The notes beneath the pieces are model-generated. The model was not told where the DNA came from. It saw nothing but the letters and a program-made list of their open reading frames with translations, and did no database searches. A program made the position numbers and the translations under genes. Source: UBA1141 sp963665155 (GTDB taxonomy: Bacteria > Chloroflexota > Dehalococcoidia > Lucifugimonadales > UBA3495). From it: DNA of 64,000 nt. Each line of letters opens with the position of its first letter. Position 1 is the first letter of the stretch. Shown one piece after another: positions 25,327-34,803 of this stretch. The stretch lies in NCBI GenBank assembly GCA_963665155.2, contig CAXXFI010000002.1:186001-250000 (forward strand), written 5' to 3'.

Positions 25327-28211
25327 CGAATTCTCGCCGGGCGTATGTTTAGGCCCGGCAGTCGGGAGGCCGGTATCATTTCCTCGCTGGCCTCAAGACC
25401 GGAAACCAGTTGGCCGAACAAAGAAGTCGTGGATATGACACCCGGAGGGACCGAATCTACGATGTGGGCCTGGCCGGTTAATTGGTACCCAACTCCCAAA
25501 ACCTCCACAGGGTCCCCTTCGGTTATTTCCAGCGACGCTGCGTCTACAGGGTTCAACTCCAACAATTCTCCCCTGACTATCTGATTACGCTTGCCCTTTA
25601 CCACCGTCAACTCGCGGTCCAATTGCTGTAGCACCCTACCGGGGACAAGCCAGACAGGGAACTCTGGGTCGATGGGTCTCGCTACCGACTGGAATTGGGG
25701 TGTCTCGACCTCGGCCTTCCGGTCAGTGAACCCAGCCTCGTATAAGCTCGGCGTGCCTTTGCTGTCCCGGCTAAAACAGGGCCATTGAATCCCGGGATGT
25801 TCCCGCCCCGAGTATAAAACCTGGGTGGGTTGAGGACTCTCCAGCCTGGTGCGAAACACGACTCCGCCACCAGCATCCAATTTGGCGTAGGAAACACCGG
25901 AGTAGATGGGTGTCGATTTGGCAATTTCATCCATTACGTCGGCGGCGGACCCATGATCGAAGCCGTGGACATTCATGCGCTGGGCCAACTGGGAGATGAT
26001 CCAACTGTCCGGCCGGGAACCGGGGGTATTCGAAAGTTCGGGATTGGTCGGCTGCCCGCTATTATCTTGTGGGACGAGAAGGTTTCGCTTTGTAGATTTA
26101 GGTTTTTGTAGGATCGGCGAGAACCGCTGAATGCGACGCTCCAAGTTGGTGAACGTGCCCTCTTTCTCGGCAAAGGTTGACCGAGGGAATACCACCGAAG
26201 CCCTCTGGGCAGCTTGGCCTAAAAAGCTATCTATAACCACCAAGAATTCCAAGGCCTCAAGCGCTGCGAGGCCGTCGCCCAGTTTGCCGTTCTCCAGGTT
26301 GGGGCTGTCACCGGCCACCAACATGGCCTTGACCCCGCCAGTCATTGCGTTGCGAAGCGCCTGTGCAGCGCCCACCCCGGCTGAAGTAGGAAGAGAACTG
26401 CCCCATGCCGACTCCAAGGCTTGGCGTGCTTCGTCATCGTCCACCTTAGCATAACCGGGGAGGCGGTCGGGCACACAACCTACGTCCCAGCCGCCTTGCT
26501 CGTTGGCACCCTGTCGCAAGGGAAGCAGGCCCGCTCCGGGCTTGCCCAAGTTGCCGGTGAGCAACGTCATGTTGACCAAAGCCCGAACGCAATCTCTCCG
26601 GGCTTCATCGGGAATATTGTCCAGGGCATAAACGATAGATGCCGAATCGGGCTGACCGTATAACAGGGCCGCTTGGGAGATGTCTTCCTCAGATACGTGG
26701 GTCTCGGTTGCGATCTGGGACAAGTCAAGGCTGCGTAGCCCATAGAGCAACGTGGCGGGGCTTTCGCAATTTTCTTCAATCCAACCCGTGCGCTCCAACC
26801 CTTGATCAATCATGGACCTCAAAATTCCGCCCAAAAGCAGCAATTCAGTTCCAGGCATCGGTCGAAGCCAAAGTTTGGCGTAACGGGTAAGCTCAACCTC
26901 TCGGGAATCAATAACCACCAAAGAAGCAGAACTCTTGGCGGCCCGCTTGATGGGTATCCCGACCACGTTATGCTCTTCGGTCACGTTGCAGTTGAAAACA
27001 AGGATGCAGCCGGACTTTTCCAGGTCCCAAATCGAGTTGGTGGCGGCGGCGTAGCCCAGGGACCTCTCCAAGCCCAGGACCATTTCCGGCTGGGTGTTTG
27101 AAGTCTGGTCCACATTGTTGGATTGCATCACCACCCTGGAAAATTTTTGGGCCAAGTAATGTTCTTCGTTGCTGCAATCCGGTGCGGTGAGCATGGCAAA
27201 GGTTTCGCCCCTATATTCGGCGAGCCGGGTAGCAACGTAATCTAAGGCTTCATCCCAGGTCGTTTCTTCCAGAACACCATTCCGGCGGATCAGGGGCGTC
27301 TGCAACCGTCCGGTATGGTTTACGAACTCCAGCCCAAACTTTCCCCGGAAGCAGGCCTGCCCACGATTGGATGGGGCGTTGATCTCCGGTATGGCCCGAA
27401 TAAAGCCTCCCGAAGCGTTCACTTCCAGATTTAGCTGGCAACCCACCGGGCAGAGGGGGCAAATCGCCCTTCCGGTGCTGGCCGGTTTTTCCCATTTGTG
27501 CTCTGTCTCTACCAATGCGCCAACCGGGCAAACATCAATGCAAGCCCCGCAAAATTCGCATCCCGACTCGAGCAAGGACGTGCCAAAAGAGGTACCCACC
27601 AAAGCGGTGCCGCCCCGGTCGACGAAGCAGATGGCGTCGTCTCCCCGCAGCTCTTCGCAAGCGCGCACACATCTGCCACACACAATGCATAGGTTGTAGT
27701 CGCGGTCGTAAAATGGGTCGCCCAACTCCAGAGGAATGTTCCGGTACTTGTATTCCAAGGGCGATTCCAGGTTCATTCCCAGATAACGCACGGTATCTTT
27801 TAACTCGCAACGTTCGTTCTTGGGGCAGGTAACGCAGCGGTCGTTGACCGAGACATGACGCAGACAAACGTCGGCGGGACCGCAAATGTCGACCCGGTGG
27901 CAGGTCAAACAGCCTTGCGGGTGTTCGGCAACCAGCATTTCCATGACGGAACGGCGCAGCGCCTGAACATCCTCAGACTCGTTGCGAATCTTCATCCCAT
28001 CGGCAACCGGCAATGCGCAAGCGGCAGGGAAGCCACGCCCGCCTTCAACGGCCACCACGCACATGCGACAGGCCGCAAATGGTTTCATGCCGGGGTGATA
28101 GCAAAGATATGGTAGGAAGATGCCGTTCTCTATGGCGGCCTCCAATACCATTTTACCGGGCTGAGTCTTAACTTCGACGCCATCAAAGCTGATTGTTATA
28201 TCATCGGGCAT
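25311..28211 (-). CDS. NuoG / FdhA-like iron-sulfur subunit lacking the Mo ligand
   Basis: A 966-residue protein with the domain order of NuoG and FdhA. The N-terminal 2Fe-2S domain has CYHPGMKPFAACRMC; next come the His-plus-Cys cluster (HPQGCLTCHRVDICG), two ferredoxin-type 4Fe-4S groups (CIVCGRCVRACE and CEFCGACIDVCPVG), then a molybdopterin-oxidoreductase 4Fe-4S motif (CPLCPVGC...GQACFRG) and a large molybdopterin-type domain with a C-terminal dinucleotide-binding region. At the place where formate dehydrogenases have Cys or Sec, this reads NTQPEM, so it should not be a formate dehydrogenase. It follows nuoF and nuoE in the same direction. Likely passes electrons from a flavin subunit to a ferredoxin or quinone pool. 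Confidence 0.85.
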   Translation of the reverse strand: MPDDITISFDGVEVKTQPGKMVLEAAIENGIFLPYLCYHPGMKPFAACRMCVVAVEGGRGFPAACALPVADGMKIRNESEDVQALRRSVMEMLVAEHPQGCLTCHRVDICGPADVCLRHVSVNDRCVTCPKNERCELKDTVRYLGMNLESPLEYKYRNIPLELGDPFYDRDYNLCIVCGRCVRACEELRGDDAICFVDRGGTALVGTSFGTSLLESGCEFCGACIDVCPVGALVETEHKWEKPASTGRAICPLCPVGCQLNLEVNASGGFIRAIPEINAPSNRGQACFRGKFGLEFVNHTGRLQTPLIRRNGVLEETTWDEALDYVATRLAEYRGETFAMLTAPDCSNEEHYLAQKFSRVVMQSNNVDQTSNTQPEMVLGLERSLGYAAATNSIWDLEKSGCILVFNCNVTEEHNVVGIPIKRAAKSSASLVVIDSREVELTRYAKLWLRPMPGTELLLLGGILRSMIDQGLERTGWIEENCESPATLLYGLRSLDLSQIATETHVSEEDISQAALLYGQPDSASIVYALDNIPDEARRDCVRALVNMTLLTGNLGKPGAGLLPLRQGANEQGGWDVGCVPDRLPGYAKVDDDEARQALESAWGSSLPTSAGVGAAQALRNAMTGGVKAMLVAGDSPNLENGKLGDGLAALEALEFLVVIDSFLGQAAQRASVVFPRSTFAEKEGTFTNLERRIQRFSPILQKPKSTKRNLLVPQDNSGQPTNPELSNTPGSRPDSWIISQLAQRMNVHGFDHGSAADVMDEIAKSTPIYSGVSYAKLDAGGGVVFRTRLESPQPTQVLYSGREHPGIQWPCFSRDSKGTPSLYEAGFTDRKAEVETPQFQSVARPIDPEFPVWLVPGRVLQQLDRELTVVKGKRNQIVRGELLELNPVDAASLEITEGDPVEVLGVGYQLTGQAHIVDSVPPGVISTTSLFGQLVSGLEASEEMIPASRLPGLNIRPARIRKTGN

Positions 28212-28356
28212 AAAATTTGCTCCGCCAATTATTCACGGGTCTTGATTGATGATTAAGAGACAGTTCTATAGCTGGACGGTCGACTGGTATCTTCGATTAT
28301 CAAATGACCAGGCTGAGGGTACGTTGCCTAGTTCAAGTTGAAAAATCCGGCTATTC

Positions 28357-30150
28357 TCAGGCTAATAGTGAATCGCCGGGCGACCGGCGGCTTAGCCGTG
28401 GTGAAAAACGAGGCTCCAGGCAGCGTCCAGTGGGGCACTTTCGGTCGAGAATATGGGTTTCGAACTCTTGGCCGAAGTGACGCAACGCCGAGGCCACCGG
28501 ATTGAATCCCAGTTGGCCATGACCGCAGAGGGAACCGGCCTGCATGTTTTCTCCCACTTGGCGCATCAAGTCAAGGTCTTCAGGTTGGCCCTGTAACTGG
28601 CAAATACGCTCCAGAACCTCCAGCAAGTGGCTCATACCCATGCGACACGGAAAGCACTTACCGCAGGACTCATATTGGCAAAAAGCGATCAACGCCCTAG
28701 TCAGGTCCACCACACAGGTGTCTTCATCAGCAACAATGAACCCACCCGAGCCCATGATGGCGCCAGCGCTGCGAAGTATTTCGAAATCCAAAACCACGTC
28801 TATACTGTCGGCGCCCAAGACCCCGCCCAGGGGCCCGCCGGTCTGGACCAGCTTAAGCTGCTTGCCGTCGGGCACACCTCCAGCAATTTGGTAAATCACG
28901 TCTTTAAGGTTGATCCCCAGAGGCACTTCGACCATTCCGGTGTAGTTTAAGGCCCCGGTCAGGCACAAAATAGCCGTGCCCGTGCTCTGGTCGTGCCCTA
29001 TGCTGGAGAACCACTCCGCACCCCGGGAAACTATCTCCGGGACATAGGCCAGGGTTTTAACGTTGTTGATGTTGGTAGGCTTGCCAAAAAGACCGCTCTG
29101 CGCTGGAAATGGCGGGCGGAAACGGGGCATCGCCCGCTTGCCCTCAATGGCTTCCATCAAGCCGCTTTCTTCACCGGCCACGTATGAGTCGCCGGTTAAA
29201 GCGACCTCAACTTCAAAATCAAATCCGGAACCCAGGATATCTTTTCCCCATAACCCCAGTTCACGGGCTTGCTCAACGGCAGCCCGGCAACGGTCCACGG
29301 GTCCGTCGTGGCCATGCCGGATGAAAATATAGCCATTACTGGCGCCTGTGGCGTATCCGGCCAAGATTAAACCTTCAAGGAGGGTGTGAGGGTCGCTTTC
29401 CAGGATTGCTTTGTCGTTGAAAGCGCCTGGATCCCCTTCTTCACAGTTGCACAGGATGTACTTTACGGGCGCACCGGAACCGGCCAGGAATTTCCACTTG
29501 GTTCCCGTAGAGAATGCTGCGCCGCCCCTGCCTCTCAGTCCGGAATCTGCCACTTGATTCAGTGTCTCTTCGGCGGTCATTTCGGTGAGGGCTTTTTCCA
29601 GAGCCCGGTAGCCACCGTTGGCCACGTATTGGTAAATGTCCATCGGGTCTATGTTTCCGGAATTTCGCAGCACAATACGCGTTTCCATGGCGCGCATTGG
29701 GTGCTGGTCTAAATTCGGTATGCCCTCGGGCGGGTTATGGCCTTCTTGCGGTCCCTCTACTTCCGTTGACGTTCCTTGGAGATCGTCGAGGGCACCGGGC
29801 AAATATCCGAGAGCAAGCTCGGCGTCGGGAACCCCGCCTGCCACGTGGTTAGCGACTATTCGTTCTACGATCTCAGGGGTGACGTTTCCGTAGAAAATTC
29901 TAGGACCGCCGGGTAGCTGTACATCCACCAATGGTTCGGCGAAGCAAAGACCGATGCAACCGACCTGACTAATGTTGGCCTGGGCGCCTTGTGATTCTAA
30001 TGCGGACTCTATGGCTGCGAGAACCGAATCGCAGCCAGCAGCTTTGCCGCAGAGGGCGGTGCCAATTCGAATCCACGGCCGATCCCCGAAGGTCAAATCC
30101 TGCCAGCGGGTCTGGGCCTCAACTACGATTTCTTGAAAGCTACTTGCCAA
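28357..30150 (-). CDS. nuoF: NADH-binding flavoprotein subunit (NuoF / HoxF-like)
   Basis: A 597-residue protein with an N-terminal thioredoxin-like 2Fe-2S domain (residues 1-110, with GTALCGKAAGC and QVGCIGLC) fused to a NuoF body. FMN/NADH-binding segments are GLRGRGGAAFSTGTKW and NCEEGDPGAFNDK, and YVAGEESGLMEAIEGKR; the 4Fe-4S cluster is ESCGKCFPCRMG plus the SLCGHGQLG cysteine. The extra N-terminal domain is the arrangement of HydB/HoxF/bifurcating-hydrogenase flavoproteins, not of plain complex I NuoF. It oxidises NADH (or reduces NAD+) and delivers electrons to the NuoG-like subunit. Start is TTG 30150, supported by a GAGGG site. Confidence 0.93.
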   Translation of the reverse strand: MASSFQEIVVEAQTRWQDLTFGDRPWIRIGTALCGKAAGCDSVLAAIESALESQGAQANISQVGCIGLCFAEPLVDVQLPGGPRIFYGNVTPEIVERIVANHVAGGVPDAELALGYLPGALDDLQGTSTEVEGPQEGHNPPEGIPNLDQHPMRAMETRIVLRNSGNIDPMDIYQYVANGGYRALEKALTEMTAEETLNQVADSGLRGRGGAAFSTGTKWKFLAGSGAPVKYILCNCEEGDPGAFNDKAILESDPHTLLEGLILAGYATGASNGYIFIRHGHDGPVDRCRAAVEQARELGLWGKDILGSGFDFEVEVALTGDSYVAGEESGLMEAIEGKRAMPRFRPPFPAQSGLFGKPTNINNVKTLAYVPEIVSRGAEWFSSIGHDQSTGTAILCLTGALNYTGMVEVPLGINLKDVIYQIAGGVPDGKQLKLVQTGGPLGGVLGADSIDVVLDFEILRSAGAIMGSGGFIVADEDTCVVDLTRALIAFCQYESCGKCFPCRMGMSHLLEVLERICQLQGQPEDLDLMRQVGENMQAGSLCGHGQLGFNPVASALRHFGQEFETHILDRKCPTGRCLEPRFSPRLSRRSPGDSLLA

Positions 30151-30244
30151 CTTGAGCCCTCAACTGTTGGGGGAATCCCATGAGCCGTCTAAGGGGAATC
30201 CGGTCTAAGCACTCGTCGACTAAATTCGAAGGAATAGGTCGGCG

Positions 30245-30709
30245 TTAATCAGTTCGCAAATCTATCACGCGCCGCCGGGCTTCTTCCGGGGAAAGACGCC
30301 CCATTAGGTGATGGTCGATTGATATAACCGGTGCTTGAGAGCAGGCGCCCAAACAGGTATTCAGCCGCACGGACAACTTGCCATCCGGGGTGTCTCCCTC
30401 GTCGGATAATCCACTGGCTTCCAAAACCGCATTTATAACCGGCATGGCACCAACCAAATGGCAGGTCGAGCCCCAGCAAACTTCTACGCTATGCTGGCAT
30501 GGGGGTTCAAAGCGGAAGTTGGGGTAGAACGAGGCTACCGCCCAAACATCGTTGACGGTGTGGTTGGTGAATGCGGCAACCTGTGCCACGGCTTCCTTGG
30601 GTATATAGCCCAGTTCGTCTTCAACCGCCAGTAAAGAAGATAGGACGGTTACGGTGGGCTGGGTTTGACCGTGAACGGCATCGGTGATCCGCTGTATCAG
30701 CCCATCCAT
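30245..30709 (-). CDS. nuoE: 2Fe-2S thioredoxin-like subunit (NuoE-like)
   Basis: A 154-residue NuoE-family protein. The helical N-terminus carries LLAVEDELGYIPKEAV, and the 2Fe-2S ligands are in CWGSTCHLVGA and CLGACSQAPV (C-x4-C, then C-x3-C). It forms the first gene of the nuoE-nuoF-nuoG-like set. Start ATG 30709 has AGGAG upstream. Confidence 0.93.
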   Translation of the reverse strand: MDGLIQRITDAVHGQTQPTVTVLSSLLAVEDELGYIPKEAVAQVAAFTNHTVNDVWAVASFYPNFRFEPPCQHSVEVCWGSTCHLVGAMPVINAVLEASGLSDEGDTPDGKLSVRLNTCLGACSQAPVISIDHHLMGRLSPEEARRRVIDLRTD

Positions 30710-30761
30710 GTATTGGGCTCCTGAGCAGGGATAAAGTTAAGAAATATAAGGTTAAGAGGGA

Positions 30762-30787
30762 GCTACCAAGTTCGTGAATTTGGTAGC
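30762..30787. promoter_or_regulatory. Inverted repeat upstream of nuoE
   Basis: GCTACCAA (30762-30769) and TTGGTAGC (30780-30787) form a perfect 8-bp inverted repeat about 55-80 bp upstream of the nuoE start. It could be an operator or a leader hairpin; no T-run follows, so it is not a terminator. Confidence 0.4.
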
Positions 30788-30968
30788 ACACTGCGCTCAT
30801 CGTAACACAAAAACAGGCGTCATATCAACCGGGAACTTCGGATATTAGTGCCGGATTAGGAGCATCGGAGAACAGGATTGCGCTCTCCGATAGCCGCATC
30901 GAACCGGAGCGGGAAGCAGGATAAGCAGTCGCTTTTATTGGTAATTAGCAACCTAGCGTAACGCAAAA

Positions 30969-30996
30969 ATAAAGAGCGGATTTGGCCGCTCTTTAT
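30969..30996 (-). terminator. Rho-independent terminator after the UGSC selenoprotein gene
   Basis: An 11-bp perfect stem (ATAAAGAGCGG with CCGCTCTTTAT), 6-nt loop, followed on the minus strand by TTTTTGCG. It is about 75 bp past the stop at 31070. Confidence 0.85.
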
Positions 30997-31069
30997 CTTT
31001 TTCATCTATCCCGAACGTCCCGGCCTAATCGCATTTCCAACCCAAACCGGGTCGCCCGTTGTAGGGTGT

Positions 31070-31639
31070 TTATTCCGTGGGACCGTTGTTGCTTCCCAGC
31101 AAGATACGCTCTACCTGGTCGGCGATGCTCTCTGCCCTGGCCCGGCATTCGTCGTCGGTCAGGCTGGATAGGGGATGCTCCGCAACGACGAACTCATAGT
31201 CTGGCACACCCATCATGCGTGTCATCGCTTTGGCGGTATTCAGGAATACGTGGGTGATTATGGACGCGGTGGGTATTCCCAGTCTCTCCATCTCGATGCC
31301 GTCGTGCACACTGCACGAACTGCAGGAGCCTCAATCACCCACCCCGGTTATGAGAACGTCCACCTTATCCAGCGCTTGCTGAATAACCTCCGGCTTGGTG
31401 GGTAGGGAAGCGCTATGCTTGCTCAGCATAATCACTTCTTTCAAGCCGTGTTTTTCAGTCAATATATTAGCCAATTCCTGAAGCACTTTGTCGGAGTTAG
31501 CCTTGCTGTTTTCCAGCAGACCCAGTGTCTTGCCAGCCAACGATTGAGACCGGTCGTTCAACTCGAAGTCGCCTTGGGCCAGGTCGGTGCCTTGAGGGTT
31601 TACTAACCGCATGTTTCGGACGGTCACGGTCTCAGCCAT
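31070..31639 (-). CDS. UGSC-family selenoprotein (Sec103, U-G-S-C motif)
   Basis: From ATG 31639 (GGAGG site upstream) the frame encodes MAETVTVRNM and on to VLITGVGD, meets TGA at 31333-31331, and continues as GSCSSCSVHDGIEMERLG to 31070: 189 aa. The family is named for its U-G-S-C motif and the TGA sits at the U, so reading it as selenocysteine joins what would otherwise be two short open frames (102 and 79 aa). GSC followed by a second SSC gives a U-x-x-C-x-x-C arrangement. The family has no settled function. It has its own terminator, and its neighbours on the same strand are MFS carriers. The gene at 40253 belongs to a family I recall beside UGSC genes. Confidence 0.93.
31302..31318 (-). 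promoter_or_regulatory. Bacterial SECIS hairpin of the UGSC selenoprotein
   Basis: On the minus strand, 13-29 nt after the TGA, TCGTGCA pairs perfectly with TGCACGA around a GUG loop (GU at +20/+21). A competing 5-bp hairpin (CTGCA/TGCAG) is nearer the TGA but lacks this spacing. Confidence 0.72.
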
Positions 31640-31946
31640 GCTTCCTCCACTTTAAGCTATATAACAACTCGCCAATAAGTTGGTACGAAGTTGGTTCTAT
31701 GATACACGGCGGACGCTACTTTGCAAGCTGGCATCGGAGCTATTAGTCTCCTAAATCAATCCGTAATTTTAGTTTGCAGGCGTCGATTATCATGGCGTTA
31801 GGTAAATGCGGTATCAGGACCATTTGTTAACTTCCCTCCTAAGATTTGGGCCTAAGATTTGCGCCAAACCCTCCGTATAAATCCACCGCATAGCCTCATG
31901 GGTAGCCTCGAAGTGTACGGCAAATCAATCGCGATTATTACCGGGC
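31640..31946. other. Intergenic region before the UGSC gene
   Basis: About 300 bp between the first MFS gene end and the UGSC start. I see no gene, tRNA or clear hairpin. Confidence 0.6.
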
Positions 31947-33233
31947 TCAGGAATCGCCGTTTTTGCTAATTTTGGGAAGTATCAACCCCACTATGAACAA
32001 GGCACAGGCGCCAACCGCGAAAATAATAAAGCCGGTGACGAAACCGCCGGTCTGGTCGCGGATTGCGCCAACCACAATGGGGGACAAAAACATGCCAATG
32101 CCGGACACTGTGACGAACGTTCCCCAAACCACCGCAACCTTTTCCGGCGTCATGTCCGGTATTTCCATGGGCAAGGAAAGCAATGTCGGCGCATAGGACC
32201 ACGAGCCGACGCCCAACAAGATAATGGAAACGTAAATTCCAAATGTGCTATCTATCAGGAACGAACCCCAGCCGCCCAACCCCAGCAGCAGTCCGGGCAC
32301 TATGAAAAACGGCTTCTTTGCCGCAAATTTTAGCGGTAGAAATCCCCCCACCAGTACTGCGAACACGCCTACGAAAGGGAGCAGCCCGGTGATAAATCCT
32401 GCTTGGGTAAGTGACATTCCCCGGGATTCGTTGTAGAAGGTTGGCAACCAACTGGTCAGCGCCGTGTACTGCATGAAAACCAAGGCATCCGCCCCCACTA
32501 GCAGCAAAATCGTACGGTTCCGGAGAACACTGAAAATATCCGGCAGCGATATCCCTCCACCGGCAACCGGTGCGCTGGATTCGACCTTGCCTAAGATGCC
32601 CCATGCGACGGCTCCCAACATTGCAATGCCGCCAAACACACTCAACGAGCCCTGCCAGCCGACCGCATTCGCAATGGGAGCCGCCAGAGAGACCGAAAGG
32701 GCCACCCCCAAGCTCAGAGCAGCGATATCCAGGCCGTTCATTATGGTGATCTCCCTGGGTCGAAACCACTGCATCAGCAGTGGCCCGGTGGCCGGAATGA
32801 TAGCGCCAAAGCCAATGCCATAGGCCACCCGTAGCATGAGCAGAGTCACGAAGTTGGGCGCCAATACCGACAGCACCGAGAGGCCGATCATGAACCAGCT
32901 TAGAAAGTACATCCGCTTTAGGCCGAAGCGGACAACAAGTATTCCACCCGGAAGGCCAAAGAACGAGTGAACCAACAGCGCCAACGCTATCAGCAGGCTC
33001 GCGGTAGCCCGGCTCACTCCAAAGTCGTCGATAATCAGAGGAAAAAGAGGCGCTACGACAAAAAAGTTGATTCCCACCGCAAAATGCGCAAATAGGATCA
33101 ACCCGGCGATGACAAAGCGGTACCGAGGACGTGAGCTGAAGAGGACCCGCGCCCTGCCACTGATTGTGGGAAAACTGGCAAGGCTAACGAAGATGATCCC
33201 GGATGCCACTAAAAGCAGGCCGACAGAAATCAT
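31947..33233 (-). CDS. MFS transporter with extra N-terminal membrane segment
   Basis: A 428-residue 12-helix-type major facilitator carrier (GGILVVRFGLKRMYFLSW is the loop 2-3 motif; RVAYGIGFGAIIPATGPLL the helix 4 region). The first 35 residues, LLLVASGIIF-x-FPTISGRARVLF, form an additional hydrophobic segment ahead of the usual first helix. Substrate not readable. First of three MFS genes in this region; it is the most divergent of the three. No clear ribosome-binding site. Confidence 0.88.
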   Translation of the reverse strand: MISVGLLLVASGIIFVSLASFPTISGRARVLFSSRPRYRFVIAGLILFAHFAVGINFFVVAPLFPLIIDDFGVSRATASLLIALALLVHSFFGLPGGILVVRFGLKRMYFLSWFMIGLSVLSVLAPNFVTLLMLRVAYGIGFGAIIPATGPLLMQWFRPREITIMNGLDIAALSLGVALSVSLAAPIANAVGWQGSLSVFGGIAMLGAVAWGILGKVESSAPVAGGGISLPDIFSVLRNRTILLLVGADALVFMQYTALTSWLPTFYNESRGMSLTQAGFITGLLPFVGVFAVLVGGFLPLKFAAKKPFFIVPGLLLGLGGWGSFLIDSTFGIYVSIILLGVGSWSYAPTLLSLPMEIPDMTPEKVAVVWGTFVTVSGIGMFLSPIVVGAIRDQTGGFVTGFIIFAVGACALFIVGLILPKISKNGDS

Positions 33234-33426
33234 ATGGTTAGCAATTTCAGAAGTTGGTTTTTGCTTCGAACCCGGGAATTAGCCAACTACGCTCTTCTTC
33301 CTGGCAGCCTGGACTCAACCCAACTTGAAGCTAAAAATCGTCCGGGGATAATCCCAAGTGAGCGCGAATCCGGCAGATTTGTTGCTATCAGATTATAGGG
33401 GGATTGGAACAGGGTAACAGCACCAG

Positions 33427-34803
33427 TCACGCAGTGCGTTCCAACGCCCGCGGTTGCTCCGAAATTGAGGGCAGAATGGGTCTTTCGGCGAATATGAATA
33501 ATGTGGCGCCGCAAGCCCCGAACACCGCAAGTATCAGGAAGGCAACGGTGTAGCTGCCCTGGGAATCGAACATTTTGGCTGCAAATAAAGGAGCCACAAC
33601 CATGAACGCGTACAATGGCGCCATAGAGACACCAGTAATGGTGGCAAATGCTTTCTGCCCAAAATAGTCTCCCCTGATGGCGACGGTTAACGGGTTACGT
33701 CCTCCCACACCAATGCCATAAACTGCGGCAAACACGAATGCCATGGCAGATGTGTCTACCAAGACTGCCATAGCAAAACCGCCCGCTTGCACTGCGGAGA
33801 AAAACGCAATGGCCAGGTGTGTTGGAACGCGGTCTCCAATGTATCCGCCGATCAGTTGAAAAGCGAGGCCGACGGCCATCAATGCGGCCCATGCGTTCGC
33901 AGCCATCTGGAGAGACAGACCTTGGTCCGTAAGCATGGGTACCATATGCACAGTCATGGTTGCGATTAGCATTGATGACAGGGCATGCCCGAAGGTGATA
34001 AACCAGAAAGCGCGGGTACGCAACGCTTGACGCACTGTGAAACCTTCCGCTGGCGCTACCGCATCAGCGCCAGCTTCGGTTGGGTGGGCGGTGTCATCAC
34101 CGGAAATATCATGGGCGGTGTCGCCATCAGGCCGGAGCCCATACTGCTGGGGCGTGTCTCTTATCAACCGGGACAGCGGCCAGGCCGCCGCCACAAATAC
34201 CATTCCAATCCAGAACGCCGTCCCTCGCCAGCCAATGTTAGCCGGGTCTACAGCCCACGCCAACATTGGAGCCGTCATCACCCCACCCAAGAAGTAGCCC
34301 GCCCCGGCAATTCCCATTGCGCTGCCCCGGCGCCGGTTGAACCACCGGTTCAATGCGGTCATCAACGGAAGCCAGGCTCCGGCCGACGAGCCGACCATTA
34401 TGACCACAAAGGAAAGATAAAAGACCGTCAAGTTCGTGGCGGCGCTGAAAACAATGAATCCTAGGCCCATTAGTGGAAAACCTAGCAGGATCATACGTCG
34501 GGGCCCAAGCCGGTCAATCAGGTAGCCGATTATCGGGCCAATGAGGCTCCCTTGGAACTGGGCCAGTGAGAAAGCTCCGGTTATTTGGGTGCGGCTCCAG
34601 TCAAAATGCAGCTCCAGTGCTCTAACCCAAACTCCCGTGGCACCCCAAACAGGGCCGCTGGAAACAGTGTTAATAAGCAAGGCATAGCCAACCATCTTCC
34701 ACCCGTAGAATAGGCCACGCACCCGGGTGCTGACCGGCGGATAGCTAGCAATGGTCATGAAGATGATTCCAGAGGTCAACAGCCAAAAACCGGCAGCAGT
34801 CAT
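33427..34803 (-). CDS. MFS transporter, oxalate/formate-antiporter-like (OFA)
   Basis: A 458-residue carrier close to the gene at 36935 (the two share LFYGWKMV/LV, GPIIGYLIDRLGPRRMIL and FGHALSSMLIATMTVHMVP). It resembles the OFA/monocarboxylate group. An N-terminal segment LLTSGIIFMTIASYPPVS-x-RVRGLF precedes the standard first helix, as in its two neighbours. A central loop of about 60 residues is acidic and low-complexity. Substrate unknown, a small organic acid is the guess. Confidence 0.88.
   Translation of the reverse strand: MTAAGFWLLTSGIIFMTIASYPPVSTRVRGLFYGWKMVGYALLINTVSSGPVWGATGVWVRALELHFDWSRTQITGAFSLAQFQGSLIGPIIGYLIDRLGPRRMILLGFPLMGLGFIVFSAATNLTVFYLSFVVIMVGSSAGAWLPLMTALNRWFNRRRGSAMGIAGAGYFLGGVMTAPMLAWAVDPANIGWRGTAFWIGMVFVAAAWPLSRLIRDTPQQYGLRPDGDTAHDISGDDTAHPTEAGADAVAPAEGFTVRQALRTRAFWFITFGHALSSMLIATMTVHMVPMLTDQGLSLQMAANAWAALMAVGLAFQLIGGYIGDRVPTHLAIAFFSAVQAGGFAMAVLVDTSAMAFVFAAVYGIGVGGRNPLTVAIRGDYFGQKAFATITGVSMAPLYAFMVVAPLFAAKMFDSQGSYTVAFLILAVFGACGATLFIFAERPILPSISEQPRALERTA

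Larger units (their letters stand above)
30710..31069. other. Intergenic region between UGSC gene and nuoE
   Basis: Contains the inverted repeat at 30762 and the terminator at 30969. No gene seen. Confidence 0.7.

Noticed and set aside
25311..28211. Selenocysteine formate dehydrogenase
   Set aside because: The expected U/C position reads NTQPEM and there is no in-frame TGA.
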